A DNA stretch of 8,804 nucleotides from JAYZVT01 sp050248375 (GTDB taxonomy: Bacteria > Pseudomonadota > Alphaproteobacteria > Rhizobiales > Methyloligellaceae): assembly GCA_050248375.1 (NCBI GenBank), contig JBFWSL010000172.1:1-8804 (forward strand). Direction: 5' to 3'. Every line of letters begins with the position of its first letter. The first letter of the stretch is position 1. Positions 1 through 6,944 of this stretch are shown here, piece by piece. A program made the position numbers and the translations under genes. Below the pieces are notes generated by a model. The model was not told the origin of the DNA and made no database searches. It saw only the letters and a list, made by a program, of their open reading frames with translations.

Positions 1-2
1 CC

Positions 3-1712
<1,710 letters not shown>

Positions 1713-1723
1713 GCCCCATTTCT

Positions 1724-1808
1724 CGTCATGCCCGGCCTTGTGCCGGGCATCCAATAGGGCGGTCCTGCAAATGCTCTATTGGATCACCGGACAAGCCCGG
1801 TGATGACG
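1724..1808. repeat. 85-bp composite palindromic repeat (element A)
   Basis: The element begins CGTCAT and ends ATGACG. Its left arm is a perfect 9-bp hairpin (ATGCCCGGC 1728-1736 with GCCGGGCAT 1742-1750). Its right arm is an 8-bp hairpin (ATCACCGG 1783-1790 with CCGGTGAT 1797-1804). Between the arms, CCAATAG (1751-1757) pairs with CTATTGG (1776-1782), so the whole unit can fold as a cruciform. The architecture matches elements B and C further right in the window. Dispersed repeats of this general kind are common in alphaproteobacterial intergenic DNA. It starts 11 bp after the rpoD stop and may protect or end that transcript. Confidence 0.8.
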
Positions 1809-1850
1809 GGTGAGTATGTATGTGGGGCGTCCTAGATAACTGTTCGAATT

Positions 1851-1890
1851 CCCGGACCGCGTGCGCCGAAGGCGCATCGCGTGATCCGGG
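1851..1890. repeat. Long nested hairpin in rpoD-tcmP gap
   Basis: Nested complementary blocks are CCCGGA (1851-1856) with TCCGGG (1885-1890), CGCG (1858-1861) with CGCG (1878-1881), and TGCGCC (1862-1867) with GGCGCA (1871-1876) around a GAA loop. No T-run follows. It probably belongs to the same dispersed-repeat population as its neighbours. Its function is unknown. Confidence 0.5.
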
Positions 1891-1923
1891 ACCCAGCGCA
1901 AGAATCGGCGAAATCACGATTGG

Positions 1924-1947
1924 ACCCCGGCCCAAGGCCGGGGTTTC
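1924..1947 (+). terminator. Terminator-like hairpin downstream of rpoD
   Basis: There is a perfect 9-bp GC-rich stem, ACCCCGGCC (1924-1932) with GGCCGGGGT (1936-1944), and a 3-nt loop. TTTC follows on the plus strand. It lies about 210 bp after rpoD and 23 bp beyond the tcmP stop codon. The T-run is short, so intrinsic termination is plausible rather than shown, and it may also be a repeat arm. Confidence 0.4.
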
Positions 1948-1969
1948 GTCAATGCGATAAACTGATTTC

Positions 1970-2899
1970 TTAGTCTCTATCTTCAGTAAGGCGTTGCCAC
2001 AGCTCATCAAAATCTGCCTGTGCATCTGCCGGATCAATTTCATGTCGACCAGAGACTTTTCGGTAGGCTCGAATCATTAGTGGTGAAGCTTCAGGATGAT
2101 CCGTAGCATGGATCATATGGTACATTGTTCGGCCACCCCTTAGCTCACTGTGAATCGGATATGGCGTCGCCTTGCCGTAACCGAGTTCATCTTCAAAACG
2201 ACTAGAAATGAGCTTTGCCCGACGAGTGCTATCCATCCCTTGAAGGTTTCTCCAATCGTCGCGACCCCACCATTTTTCGACTCGATCAACCGTCACGGGC
2301 GCACGTACTGCAGCAATGGAGCGATCAATCCATCCGGTTGCAAAAAAATAGAAAATCTCAATTTTGTTTTCCTTTTTGCAGAGACTAAGTCTGCGTACTG
2401 TTTCCCAATCACATTCAAATGTTCGTTGATCTAGCAGGGCAAAGGTCGCTGTCTTTTCAGTAATTTTTTCTGACTTCAAGACGTTTGCAACACTCTTATT
2501 GAAATCACCAGAAAGCACAAAAACTTGTCGCTGAGGGGTTTCGTGCTCTGATTTGAGCGCCGCGAGTTTCGCGACTCCTTTGGGGTCGATGTCACACAGC
2601 CAGAAGTTCCTGAACCACTTTGGAGTCATTTCTAGGACACGCTTAGCTGCCCACATTTCAAGATGTTCGGCCTCTTGGGGCGCAGCAAACCCATCGATGT
2701 AATTCCCATGACGTGTCACATACTGGAATAAGCGCAGGTACTCCTCTATTAGGCGCGCCTTGTTTTGCGTCCACAGTGGGAATCTCAGTGACTGAAAATT
2801 CTTTTCTGGAAATTTCTCAGCAGTCTGTGGAAGCTCTTCAGGTGACCAGAGCGTCGGATGACCTATTACGCGACCTCGATTCTTGGGAGACCGTCCCAC
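1970..2899 (-). CDS. tcmP: Three-Cys-motif partner protein TcmP
   Basis: This 309-residue protein belongs to the TcmP family, which is found beside DUF5131 (Gp37/Gp68) proteins, as here. Family-like landmarks are PLWTQNKARLIEEYL (41-55), YIDGFAAP (67-74), CDIDP (102-106), GDF (131-133), LLDQRTFECDW (155-165) and HMIHATDHPEASPLM (261-275). The order glycine/alanine-rich loop, acidic turn, then a D-x-x-x-F-x-x-x-W strand end resembles motifs I, II and IV of Rossmann-fold SAM methyltransferases. Catalysis is inferred, not shown, and no classical NPPY/DPPY motif is present. The GTG start at 2899 is chosen because no ATG precedes the conserved part and GGATGG lies 7 nt upstream. It overlaps the end of the DUF5131 gene by 34 bp, implying co-transcription and likely translational coupling. 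Base composition is far lower in GC than rpoD (20 of 60 bases in 2461-2520, against 41 of 60 in 901-960), suggesting acquisition by transfer. The exact function is unknown. Confidence 0.9.
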   Translation of the reverse strand: MGRSPKNRGRVIGHPTLWSPEELPQTAEKFPEKNFQSLRFPLWTQNKARLIEEYLRLFQYVTRHGNYIDGFAAPQEAEHLEMWAAKRVLEMTPKWFRNFWLCDIDPKGVAKLAALKSEHETPQRQVFVLSGDFNKSVANVLKSEKITEKTATFALLDQRTFECDWETVRRLSLCKKENKIEIFYFFATGWIDRSIAAVRAPVTVDRVEKWWGRDDWRNLQGMDSTRRAKLISSRFEDELGYGKATPYPIHSELRGGRTMYHMIHATDHPEASPLMIRAYRKVSGRHEIDPADAQADFDELWQRLTEDRD

Positions 2900-3696
2900 G
2901 TTTCACCATCCAGTTCTCGGCCCGCAGCCTTTTTTCCGATCCTCAACATGACTGTTCCGTCTGCAGCCATACTTGCTTTGCGACGCGCTGACGGGAGATT
3001 TAGACCTTGCCCAGGTGCCCAATCGCCCCATTGTTTGAAGTGAAACGGGACATCATTTTCCATGCACTGGATCAGTAGGTCGCGAAACCAAGAGGGACTT
3101 GAAGGGCGTGCCTTGGGACCGCTTTCTCCTCCAGTTATTACCCAATTTACTGAATTTCCGAGCCAATTACTAATAGATAATGGGCCAATCAACGGTTCTG
3201 CAGAAATGAATCTAACTCTCGCAGGTATATTAGACAGATATGGCAGACGCTCTTCTGCGCTAGATTGATCTTCAGTCGTCGTCCCAACCCAAACATTGTT
3301 AGGCCAATTCTGACCCCAAGGAGCGTACTTCGCTATTAGATGAGGCCGCTTCGTAAGCAATAACCAATCCAAATATCCTGTTTCGCCAATAAGGTCCCAG
3401 AGTCGCTCGCGTGCATCATTAAGATCTGCGCGCGCTTCGAAAACGTCTGCCATGGAAGCGCAAAATACACGTGCTCGATGCCCGCTTACCCTAGCTTCCT
3501 CGTTCCATTTTTTTGGTTGATTCCAATGGGTATCACCAAAGAAACGGCGATTGGCTTTCGGCCCCCATACTTTGCTTCCTACACGTTTCGACCAAGCTTC
3601 AGCATAACAATGCTTACAGGCGGCAGAAACCTTCGTACAACCCCACCATGGATTAAATGTGTGATTTGTCCATTCTATACTTGAATTCTTTCCCAT
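2866..3696 (-). CDS. DUF5131 family protein (phage Gp37/Gp68-type, three-cysteine motif)
   Basis: This 276-residue protein has the family's hallmark N-terminus, SSIEWTNHTFNPWWGC, followed by cysteines at 20, 27 and 30 (C-x6-C-x2-C, then YAE). The spacing is like, but not identical to, the C-x3-C-x2-C iron-sulfur site of radical SAM enzymes. Other conserved stretches are LLLTKRP, VWVGTTTEDQ, RFISAEPLIGPL, WVITGGESG..ARP and PFHFKQWG. Membership of PF07505/DUF5131 is clear; the chemistry is uncharacterised, and an Fe-S or radical-SAM-like enzyme is an inference. The ATG at 3696 is preferred over the in-frame ATG at 3714. GGAG and GAGG lie just upstream of 3696, family members start near this point, and 3714 has no ribosome-binding site. 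It is the first gene of a two-gene operon with tcmP and probably depends on the promoter region that carries the LexA-type box at 3749-3763. Confidence 0.93.
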   Translation of the reverse strand: MGKNSSIEWTNHTFNPWWGCTKVSAACKHCYAEAWSKRVGSKVWGPKANRRFFGDTHWNQPKKWNEEARVSGHRARVFCASMADVFEARADLNDARERLWDLIGETGYLDWLLLTKRPHLIAKYAPWGQNWPNNVWVGTTTEDQSSAEERLPYLSNIPARVRFISAEPLIGPLSISNWLGNSVNWVITGGESGPKARPSSPSWFRDLLIQCMENDVPFHFKQWGDWAPGQGLNLPSARRKASMAADGTVMLRIGKKAAGRELDGETWDGLPRIEVA

Positions 3697-3748
3697 GACC
3701 TCACTCCAGTACATAATATACCATATAAACGGAATTTGACACCTTTAT

Positions 3749-3763
3749 GTTCTTTTTTTGTTC
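3749..3763 (-). promoter_or_regulatory. Candidate LexA (SOS) box, GTTC-N7-GTTC
   Basis: The plus strand reads GTTCTTTTTTTGTTC, equivalent to GAAC-N7-GAAC in the direction of the DUF5131 gene. The direct repeat GTTC-N7-GTTC is the established LexA operator of alphaproteobacteria, and both half-sites here match exactly with the correct 7-bp, AT-rich spacer. It lies 53 bp upstream of the preferred start codon. AT-rich sequence (TTTATAT, TATATT) that could supply a -10 element lies between the box and the gene. The match and position are seen; LexA binding is inferred. Confidence 0.75.
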
Positions 3764-3783
3764 TAGTTAAGCTATGCGAAATT

Positions 3784-3795
3784 TTACAGCTGTAA
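3784..3795. promoter_or_regulatory. Perfect 12-bp palindrome upstream of DUF5131 operon
   Basis: TTACAGCTGTAA is self-complementary and lies 20 bp beyond the LexA-type box, away from the gene. It could be a second operator, for example for a dimeric repressor, but I recognise no specific regulator. Confidence 0.3.
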
Positions 3796-3889
3796 CCTTT
3801 TATAAGGGTTAAGTTGGAGAGGGCTCTCTTGCCATTTGGATACGTCGCGAAACGACAAGACAGATTTCTTGAATCAGCCAATGCTCAGA

Positions 3890-4320
3890 GATGAGTTGAA
3901 AAAACGGTCGAAAACTTATCCCCGCGCCCCGGAGCGGCCTTAGACTCTCCCGCATCCGGCCCCGCTGAGGGGCGCGTGCTCGAGACCGTCTCGTTCACGT
4001 GGGGCCGGAGCGGCGCTTCCGTCCGTGTGGAGTAACGATCCCCGCGGCCCGGAGCGCGGCGCGTGCAACCCCGGGGCACTAACAGACCCCGGCGCCAGAG
4101 GGCATATCTGCGTTGCCGGACTATGGGGCGGCGTGGAGAGACGTGCACCCGCCGTGTCCAAGACGCCGTGCGCGGGGCGCCGGAGAGGCGCCTACAAAGA
4201 ATTACGGACGCGCCTTCCCGGTGCTCCGCGCCGTCCCTCTTTCCCGGGCTTTCGCCGGGATCCGCTGGGACGCCCTGGTTTGCATGCTCCGGCGCGCCCG
4301 CGCGGCCGGATGCACAAACT
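3890..4320. other. Non-coding, repeat-like region without a supported gene
   Basis: About 430 bp of GC-rich DNA lies between the islet promoter and element B. Open frames exist on both strands, but their translations are Arg/Pro/Ala-rich and no start has a convincing ribosome-binding site. A 19-bp segment beginning ATCCCCGCG occurs at 3918-3936 and again at 4038-4056 with one mismatch. A small hairpin lies at 4243-4259. The low-GC to high-GC transition falls near 3910, marking one edge of the islet. I see no integrase, transposase or clear target-site duplication. Confidence 0.5.
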
Positions 4321-4422
4321 CGTCACCTCCGGACCTGATCCGGGGGTCCATGCGGAGGACCGGCAAGGCCAGGCGCTGGTGGCGAGGCTGCATGGATTGC
4401 CGGGTCAAGCCCGGCAATGACG
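4321..4422 (+). repeat. 102-bp composite palindromic repeat (element B)
   Basis: The element begins CGTCACC and ends AATGACG. The left arm contains CTCCGGACCTGATCCGGGGG. The right arm is a perfect hairpin, ATTGCCGGG with CCCGGCAAT around TCAAG. CATGC near 4349-4353 can pair with GCATG at 4390-4394. It has the same length and plan as element C, in the opposite orientation, with conserved arms and a diverged centre. Confidence 0.8.
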
Positions 4423-4449
4423 AAGAGAAAAGAGAGAAGGACGACGAGG

Positions 4450-4770
4450 ATGACGGAACGGCATGGAACGGAAAGCGCGGAAGCCGCGAAGCAGGAACAG
4501 GCGGAGGCGCTGGCGCGCATGCGGCGGCTGATCGAGCGGGAGCTGGAACGCCGCCGCGCCCGGGGCTGGGTGGAGGGAGAGCCGGCAGCCGCCACGGGCG
4601 TTTCGCGCTGCGCCCGTTCCGCCTGCCTCAGGGCCGGGACCTGCCGCGCGCGGCCGGGCGCGCCCTGCCGTGGCGAGGAGGCCCTGCGCCTCGACATCGC
4701 CCGGCGGCTGGAGGCGGCGCTGGCGAAGCCCGTCAGGCCCGGGCGGGGAGGGGCAGGCGCGGGCGACTGA
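4450..4770 (+). CDS. Small four-cysteine hypothetical protein
   Basis: This predicted 106-residue soluble protein has no signal peptide or membrane segment. The N-terminal half (about 10-40) is a charged, probably helical stretch rich in Glu, Arg and Ala. The middle carries four cysteines at 54, 59, 65 and 73 (C-x4-C-x5-C-x7-C) within an Arg-rich context. Small alphaproteobacterial proteins with a comparable Cys/Arg cluster exist, and the spacing could suit a zinc site; this is inference. ATG 4450 is chosen because AGAAGG stands 9 nt upstream. An in-frame ATG at 4417 lies inside repeat B and is unlikely to be used. The gene stands alone between two inverted copies of the same repeat. The helical, cysteine-patterned sequence makes it more credible than other frames here, but a chance ORF remains possible. 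Confidence 0.6.
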   Translation: MTERHGTESAEAAKQEQAEALARMRRLIERELERRRARGWVEGEPAAATGVSRCARSACLRAGTCRARPGAPCRGEEALRLDIARRLEAALAKPVRPGRGGAGAGD

Positions 4771-4808
4771 TGCGATGCTGCGACAAACGGATATCAACCG
4801 ATGGTTCT

Positions 4809-4910
4809 CGTCATTGCCGGGCTTGACCCGGCAATCCATGCGGGCTTGCCGCAATTACGGAGGTTCCCCGGACTGCTGCATGGACCCCCGGGTCAAGCCC
4901 GGGGGTGACG
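4809..4910 (-). repeat. 102-bp composite palindromic repeat (element C)
   Basis: This is the reverse-complement counterpart of element B. Its left arm is the hairpin ATTGCCGGG (4813-4821) with CCCGGCAAT (4827-4835). Its right arm is ACCCCCGGG (4884-4892) with CCCGGGGGT (4898-4906). The ends are CGTCA and TGACG. Positions 4808-4841 are a perfect 34-bp inverted match to 4390-4423. The rest of 4771-5097 holds only this repeat, a degraded arm, and the leader of the next gene. Confidence 0.82.
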
Positions 4911-4927
4911 AAGGAGGGTCTGTTCGA

Positions 4928-4965
4928 GGATGGACCGGCCTCGCGGGCTCAAGCCCCGGTATGAC
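4928..4965 (+). repeat. Degraded single repeat arm
   Basis: The segment runs from GGATGGACCGG to CCCCGGTATGAC and contains nested pairs GGGCT/AGCCC (4945-4949, 4952-4956) and ACCGG/CCGGT (4934-4938, 4956-4960). It resembles the right arm of element B, which ends CCCGGCAATGACG, but has no partner arm. Confidence 0.45.
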
Positions 4966-5097
4966 AAGGGATAGGAAAGCAGTCCGAGCCCGATTTCGCC
5001 AGAATCCGTTGCCATGATTTTCCTGCCGGGTATGTGGCAGACTGTCGGGCCGGGGCGGGCTTCGTGCGCCCGCGACGCCTCAGGAAAGGACACGCAG

Positions 5098-5457
5098 ATG
5101 AAACTTTCGGGAATTGCCTCGGCGGCCGGGTCCGTGCTGGCCGCCGGCGTGCTGGCGCTGCCGCTGCTGGCGGGCGCGGGCGGCAAGCCGGCCCAGGCCG
5201 GCGTCAGCATCCAGATCGGGCCGGGCGGCTTCGGCCTCTACAGCGGGCCGCGCTATTACGGGCCGCGCTATTACCAGCCCTATTACGCGCCCAGGCCCTA
5301 TTACTACGTGCCGCCACCGCCGGTCTATTACACGCCGCCGGCCGCCTCGCCCTACGGCTCGGGCCACTGCGCCTATTACGCCGACGCCTGCGCGCGCAAC
5401 TGGGGCTGGCGCAACAACAACTGGTATGGCTGCATGCGCTATCACGGCTGCCGGTAG
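5098..5457 (+). CDS. Secreted Tyr/Pro-rich small protein
   Basis: This 119-residue protein has a clear Sec signal peptide: basic start MKL, hydrophobic core at about 12-27, and predicted cleavage after AQA at residue 34. The mature part of about 85 residues begins GVSIQIGPGGFGLYSG. It continues as a Tyr/Pro/Arg-rich low-complexity stretch (repeated RYYGP, PYYAP, PYYYV, PPPP). It ends in a compact four-cysteine module containing CAYYADAC, NNNWYGCMRY and HGCR, likely two disulfides in the periplasm or outside the cell. ATG 5098 is chosen over an upstream ATG at 5014 because AGGAAAGGA lies 8 nt ahead of it and the signal peptide starts there. Similar small Tyr-rich exported proteins of unknown function are frequent in alphaproteobacteria. 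The gene converges on the SIMPL gene, with a hairpin repeat between them. Confidence 0.85.
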   Translation: MKLSGIASAAGSVLAAGVLALPLLAGAGGKPAQAGVSIQIGPGGFGLYSGPRYYGPRYYQPYYAPRPYYYVPPPPVYYTPPAASPYGSGHCAYYADACARNWGWRNNNWYGCMRYHGCR

Positions 5458-5468
5458 TTTCTTCTTCT

Positions 5469-5575
5469 CCCTCCCCCCTTGCGGGGGAGGGTTGGGGAGG
5501 GGGTGCGGCAGGACGGTGCTTCCGCGTCACCCCACCCCGGCCCTTCGGGCAGACCCTCCCCGTCAAGGGGAGGGT
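5469..5575. repeat. Palindromic repeat between convergent genes, possible bidirectional terminator
   Basis: Two strong hairpins lie in the gap: CCCTCCCCC (5469-5477) with GGGGGAGGG (5483-5491), and ACCCTCCCC (5553-5561) with GGGGAGGGT (5567-5575). Between them, GGGGAGGGGGTG and CACCCCACCCC can pair as an outer stem. C/G-run repeats of this look are widespread in alphaproteobacterial genomes. The placement 11 bp after one stop codon and 13 bp from the opposing one suggests it separates the two transcripts. There is no T-run. Confidence 0.65.
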
Positions 5576-5588
5576 GGCGGCGGAATGC

Positions 5589-6320
5589 CTACTCCAGCTC
5601 CCAGGTTACGCTGACGGACGCGGTCACCGCCTGCTCGCCGGCCTCCACCGGCACCGGCGCGGCCGCTTCCTTCGCCAGCGCGCGGGTGGCGTAGGGGCGG
5701 GGCGGGGCGTAGCCTGTCTCGGCGATGGTCATCACCTTGCCGAGCTTCGCGCCCGCGGCCGCGGCGTAGAGCTCGGCGCGGGCCTTCGCGTCGGCGATGG
5801 CCGCCTTGCGGGCCTGCTGTTCCAGCGCGTCCGGGTCGGCGAAGCCGAACTGGATGCCGCCGGCCTGGTTGGCGCCGTCGCCGACCACGCTGTCGAGGAT
5901 GGGCCCGAGCTTTTCCAGGTCGCGCACGGCGACGGTCACCGCGTTGCTGACGCGGTAGCCGTCGATGCGCGGGCGCTCGTTGCGCTCCTTCGGCTGGGTG
6001 TAGACCGGGCTGACGTTGAAGTTCGAGGTGCGGATGTCCTTCGCCGCGACGCCGCCCGCCTTCAGCGAGGCGATCAGCTTCGTCATCGCGGCGGTGTTGG
6101 CGTCGAGGGCGGCGCGGGCGGTCTGGTCCTCGGTGACGACGCCGGTGGAGACGGTCGCCATGTCGGGCCGTGCGTTCACCTCGCCCTGGCCGGTTACGGT
6201 GACGCTGCGGCGGGGCCTGTCGTCGTCGGCGCGGGCGGGGTGCGCGATCGCCGTCAGCGCGAGGAGCGCGATGGCGAGGAACCTCGCGGGGGTGTTGGGC
6301 GTTCTCGTTGCAGCGATCAT
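5589..6320 (-). CDS. SIMPL domain (DUF541) periplasmic protein
   Basis: This 243-residue exported protein has a signal peptide at 1-31: hydrophobic FLAIALLALTAIA, then ARA followed by DDD as the mature start. The SIMPL/DUF541 fold is clear from SVTVTGQGEVNARPDMATV (about 39-57), then AALDANTAAMTKLIASLKAGGV and DIRTSNFNVSPVY. GYRVSNAVTVAVRDLEKLG, DGANQAGGIQFGFADPD and a C-terminal Ala/Lys helix ending GAKLGKVMTI follow. Relatives include E. coli YggE, linked to oxidative-stress protection, and brucellar BP26; the biochemical role is unsettled. ATG 6320 is chosen because GAGG stands about 10 nt upstream and the signal peptide follows, whereas an extension to 6485 would add a non-signal leader. 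The gene diverges from the Tyr/Arg-rich gene at 6466 across about 145 bp, which should hold both promoters, though I could not pick out a convincing one. Confidence 0.95.
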   Translation of the reverse strand: MIAATRTPNTPARFLAIALLALTAIAHPARADDDRPRRSVTVTGQGEVNARPDMATVSTGVVTEDQTARAALDANTAAMTKLIASLKAGGVAAKDIRTSNFNVSPVYTQPKERNERPRIDGYRVSNAVTVAVRDLEKLGPILDSVVGDGANQAGGIQFGFADPDALEQQARKAAIADAKARAELYAAAAGAKLGKVMTIAETGYAPPRPYATRALAKEAAAPVPVEAGEQAVTASVSVTWELE

Positions 6321-6465
6321 ATGTTCGTTCCTCGGGTCATGCGGCCTGGCCGCCTTCTCACAGACGGATGCGCCTTTTTTACGACGGATCGCGGCGTTCG
6401 GGAACGTATCAGTCATCATCCCGCGCCGGGGGGCGGGTGACGAAGCAAAACAGAGAGGACATGTC

Positions 6466-6792
6466 ATGCGAGCCAGAATTCTCATTCTCCCGGCCGCGCT
6501 GGTGACGGCGTCCCTGCTGTCGGCGGCGCCGGCTCAGGCCACCCCGCTCGGTGCGGCGGCGGCGCTGCCCGCGGCTTCGGCTGCGGAGAGCGCGGTGAAG
6601 GCGCAGCCCGCGGACTACCGGCGCTACCGGAGCTACCGCAGGCATCGCAGCTACCGGCGGCATTACTACCGTCCGTATTACGGCTACGGCTACCGCTACT
6701 CGCGGCCCTATTACTATCACCGGCCGTATTACCGGTACCATCGCCGCGGCTGCAGCTTCTCGCCGCGCTACGGCGTCTCCTGCTACTTCTGA
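6466..6792 (+). CDS. Secreted Tyr/Arg/His-rich small protein
   Basis: This 108-residue protein has a signal peptide (MRARILILPAALVTASLLSA, cleavage predicted after AQA at residue 25). An Ala-rich linker runs to about residue 48. A basic, aromatic repeat region follows, built from YRRYRSYRRHRSYRRHYYR-like units, then PYYGYGYRYSRPYYYH, ending RRGCSFSPRYGVSCYF with two cysteines. At the DNA level the repeats are TAC/CGG-rich triplets. The start is supported by AGAGGA 8 nt upstream; an ORF extension back to 6016 would run antisense through the SIMPL gene and is rejected. It resembles the 5098-5457 product in plan (signal peptide, Tyr-rich body, cysteine tail) but is far more basic. Location is periplasmic or extracellular by inference; function is unknown. 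Confidence 0.85.
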   Translation: MRARILILPAALVTASLLSAAPAQATPLGAAAALPAASAAESAVKAQPADYRRYRSYRRHRSYRRHYYRPYYGYGYRYSRPYYYHRPYYRYHRRGCSFSPRYGVSCYF

Positions 6793-6814
6793 GTTCGGGT
6801 AGCAGCGACCACGG

Positions 6815-6848
6815 GGTCCCGGCGGCGCCTGCGGGCATCGCCGGGGCC
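6815..6848 (+). terminator. Strong GC hairpin after Tyr/Arg-rich gene
   Basis: GGTCCCGGCGGCGCC (6815-6829) pairs with GGCATCGCCGGGGCC (6834-6848), with two mismatches and one G-T pair, over a 4-nt loop. It starts 22 bp after the stop codon, the usual place for a terminator, but no T-run follows. Confidence 0.4.
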
Positions 6849-6894
6849 TCGCGCCTGCCGCGCGTCAGCGTGACGATCGCCCGCGCAAAGTCCG

Positions 6895-6923
6895 TTTCAT
6901 CCGTCCGGGGAAGTCTGTTATAG
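6895..6923 (+). promoter_or_regulatory. Possible tRNA promoter
   Basis: TTATAG (6918-6923) is a fair -10 element, 17 bp after a weak -35 candidate, TTTCAT (6895-6900). It ends 21 bp before the tRNA. It is the only AT-leaning spot in the leader, but the -35 match is poor. Confidence 0.3.
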
Positions 6924-6944
6924 GAGCCCTCGCGCGCGTCGCGG

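Noticed and set aside
3675..3881. 68-codon minus-strand ORF starting TTG upstream of the DUF5131 gene
   Set aside because: It covers the LexA-type box and runs into the DUF5131 start, lacks a ribosome-binding site, and its sequence is unlike any domain I know. The same stretch reads open in other frames too, so I cannot support a gene or a remnant.
4113..4826. 237-codon plus-strand ORF through the repeat region
   Set aside because: Much of it is translated repeat (element B gives GCMDCRVKPGNDE). It overlaps the better-supported frame starting at 4450 and has the Arg/Ala/Gly bias of chance high-GC frames.
4321..4910. Clustered repeats as a CRISPR array
   Set aside because: There are only two copies, in opposite orientation, with no regular spacer and no cas genes.
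6395..6425. GGAAC in the divergent gap as an EcfG-type stress promoter
   Set aside because: No CGTT-like -10 is found at the required 16-17 bp spacing.
5034..6440. 468-codon plus-strand ORF
   Set aside because: It runs over the 5098 gene in another frame and antisense through the whole SIMPL gene; composition is typical of a shadow frame.
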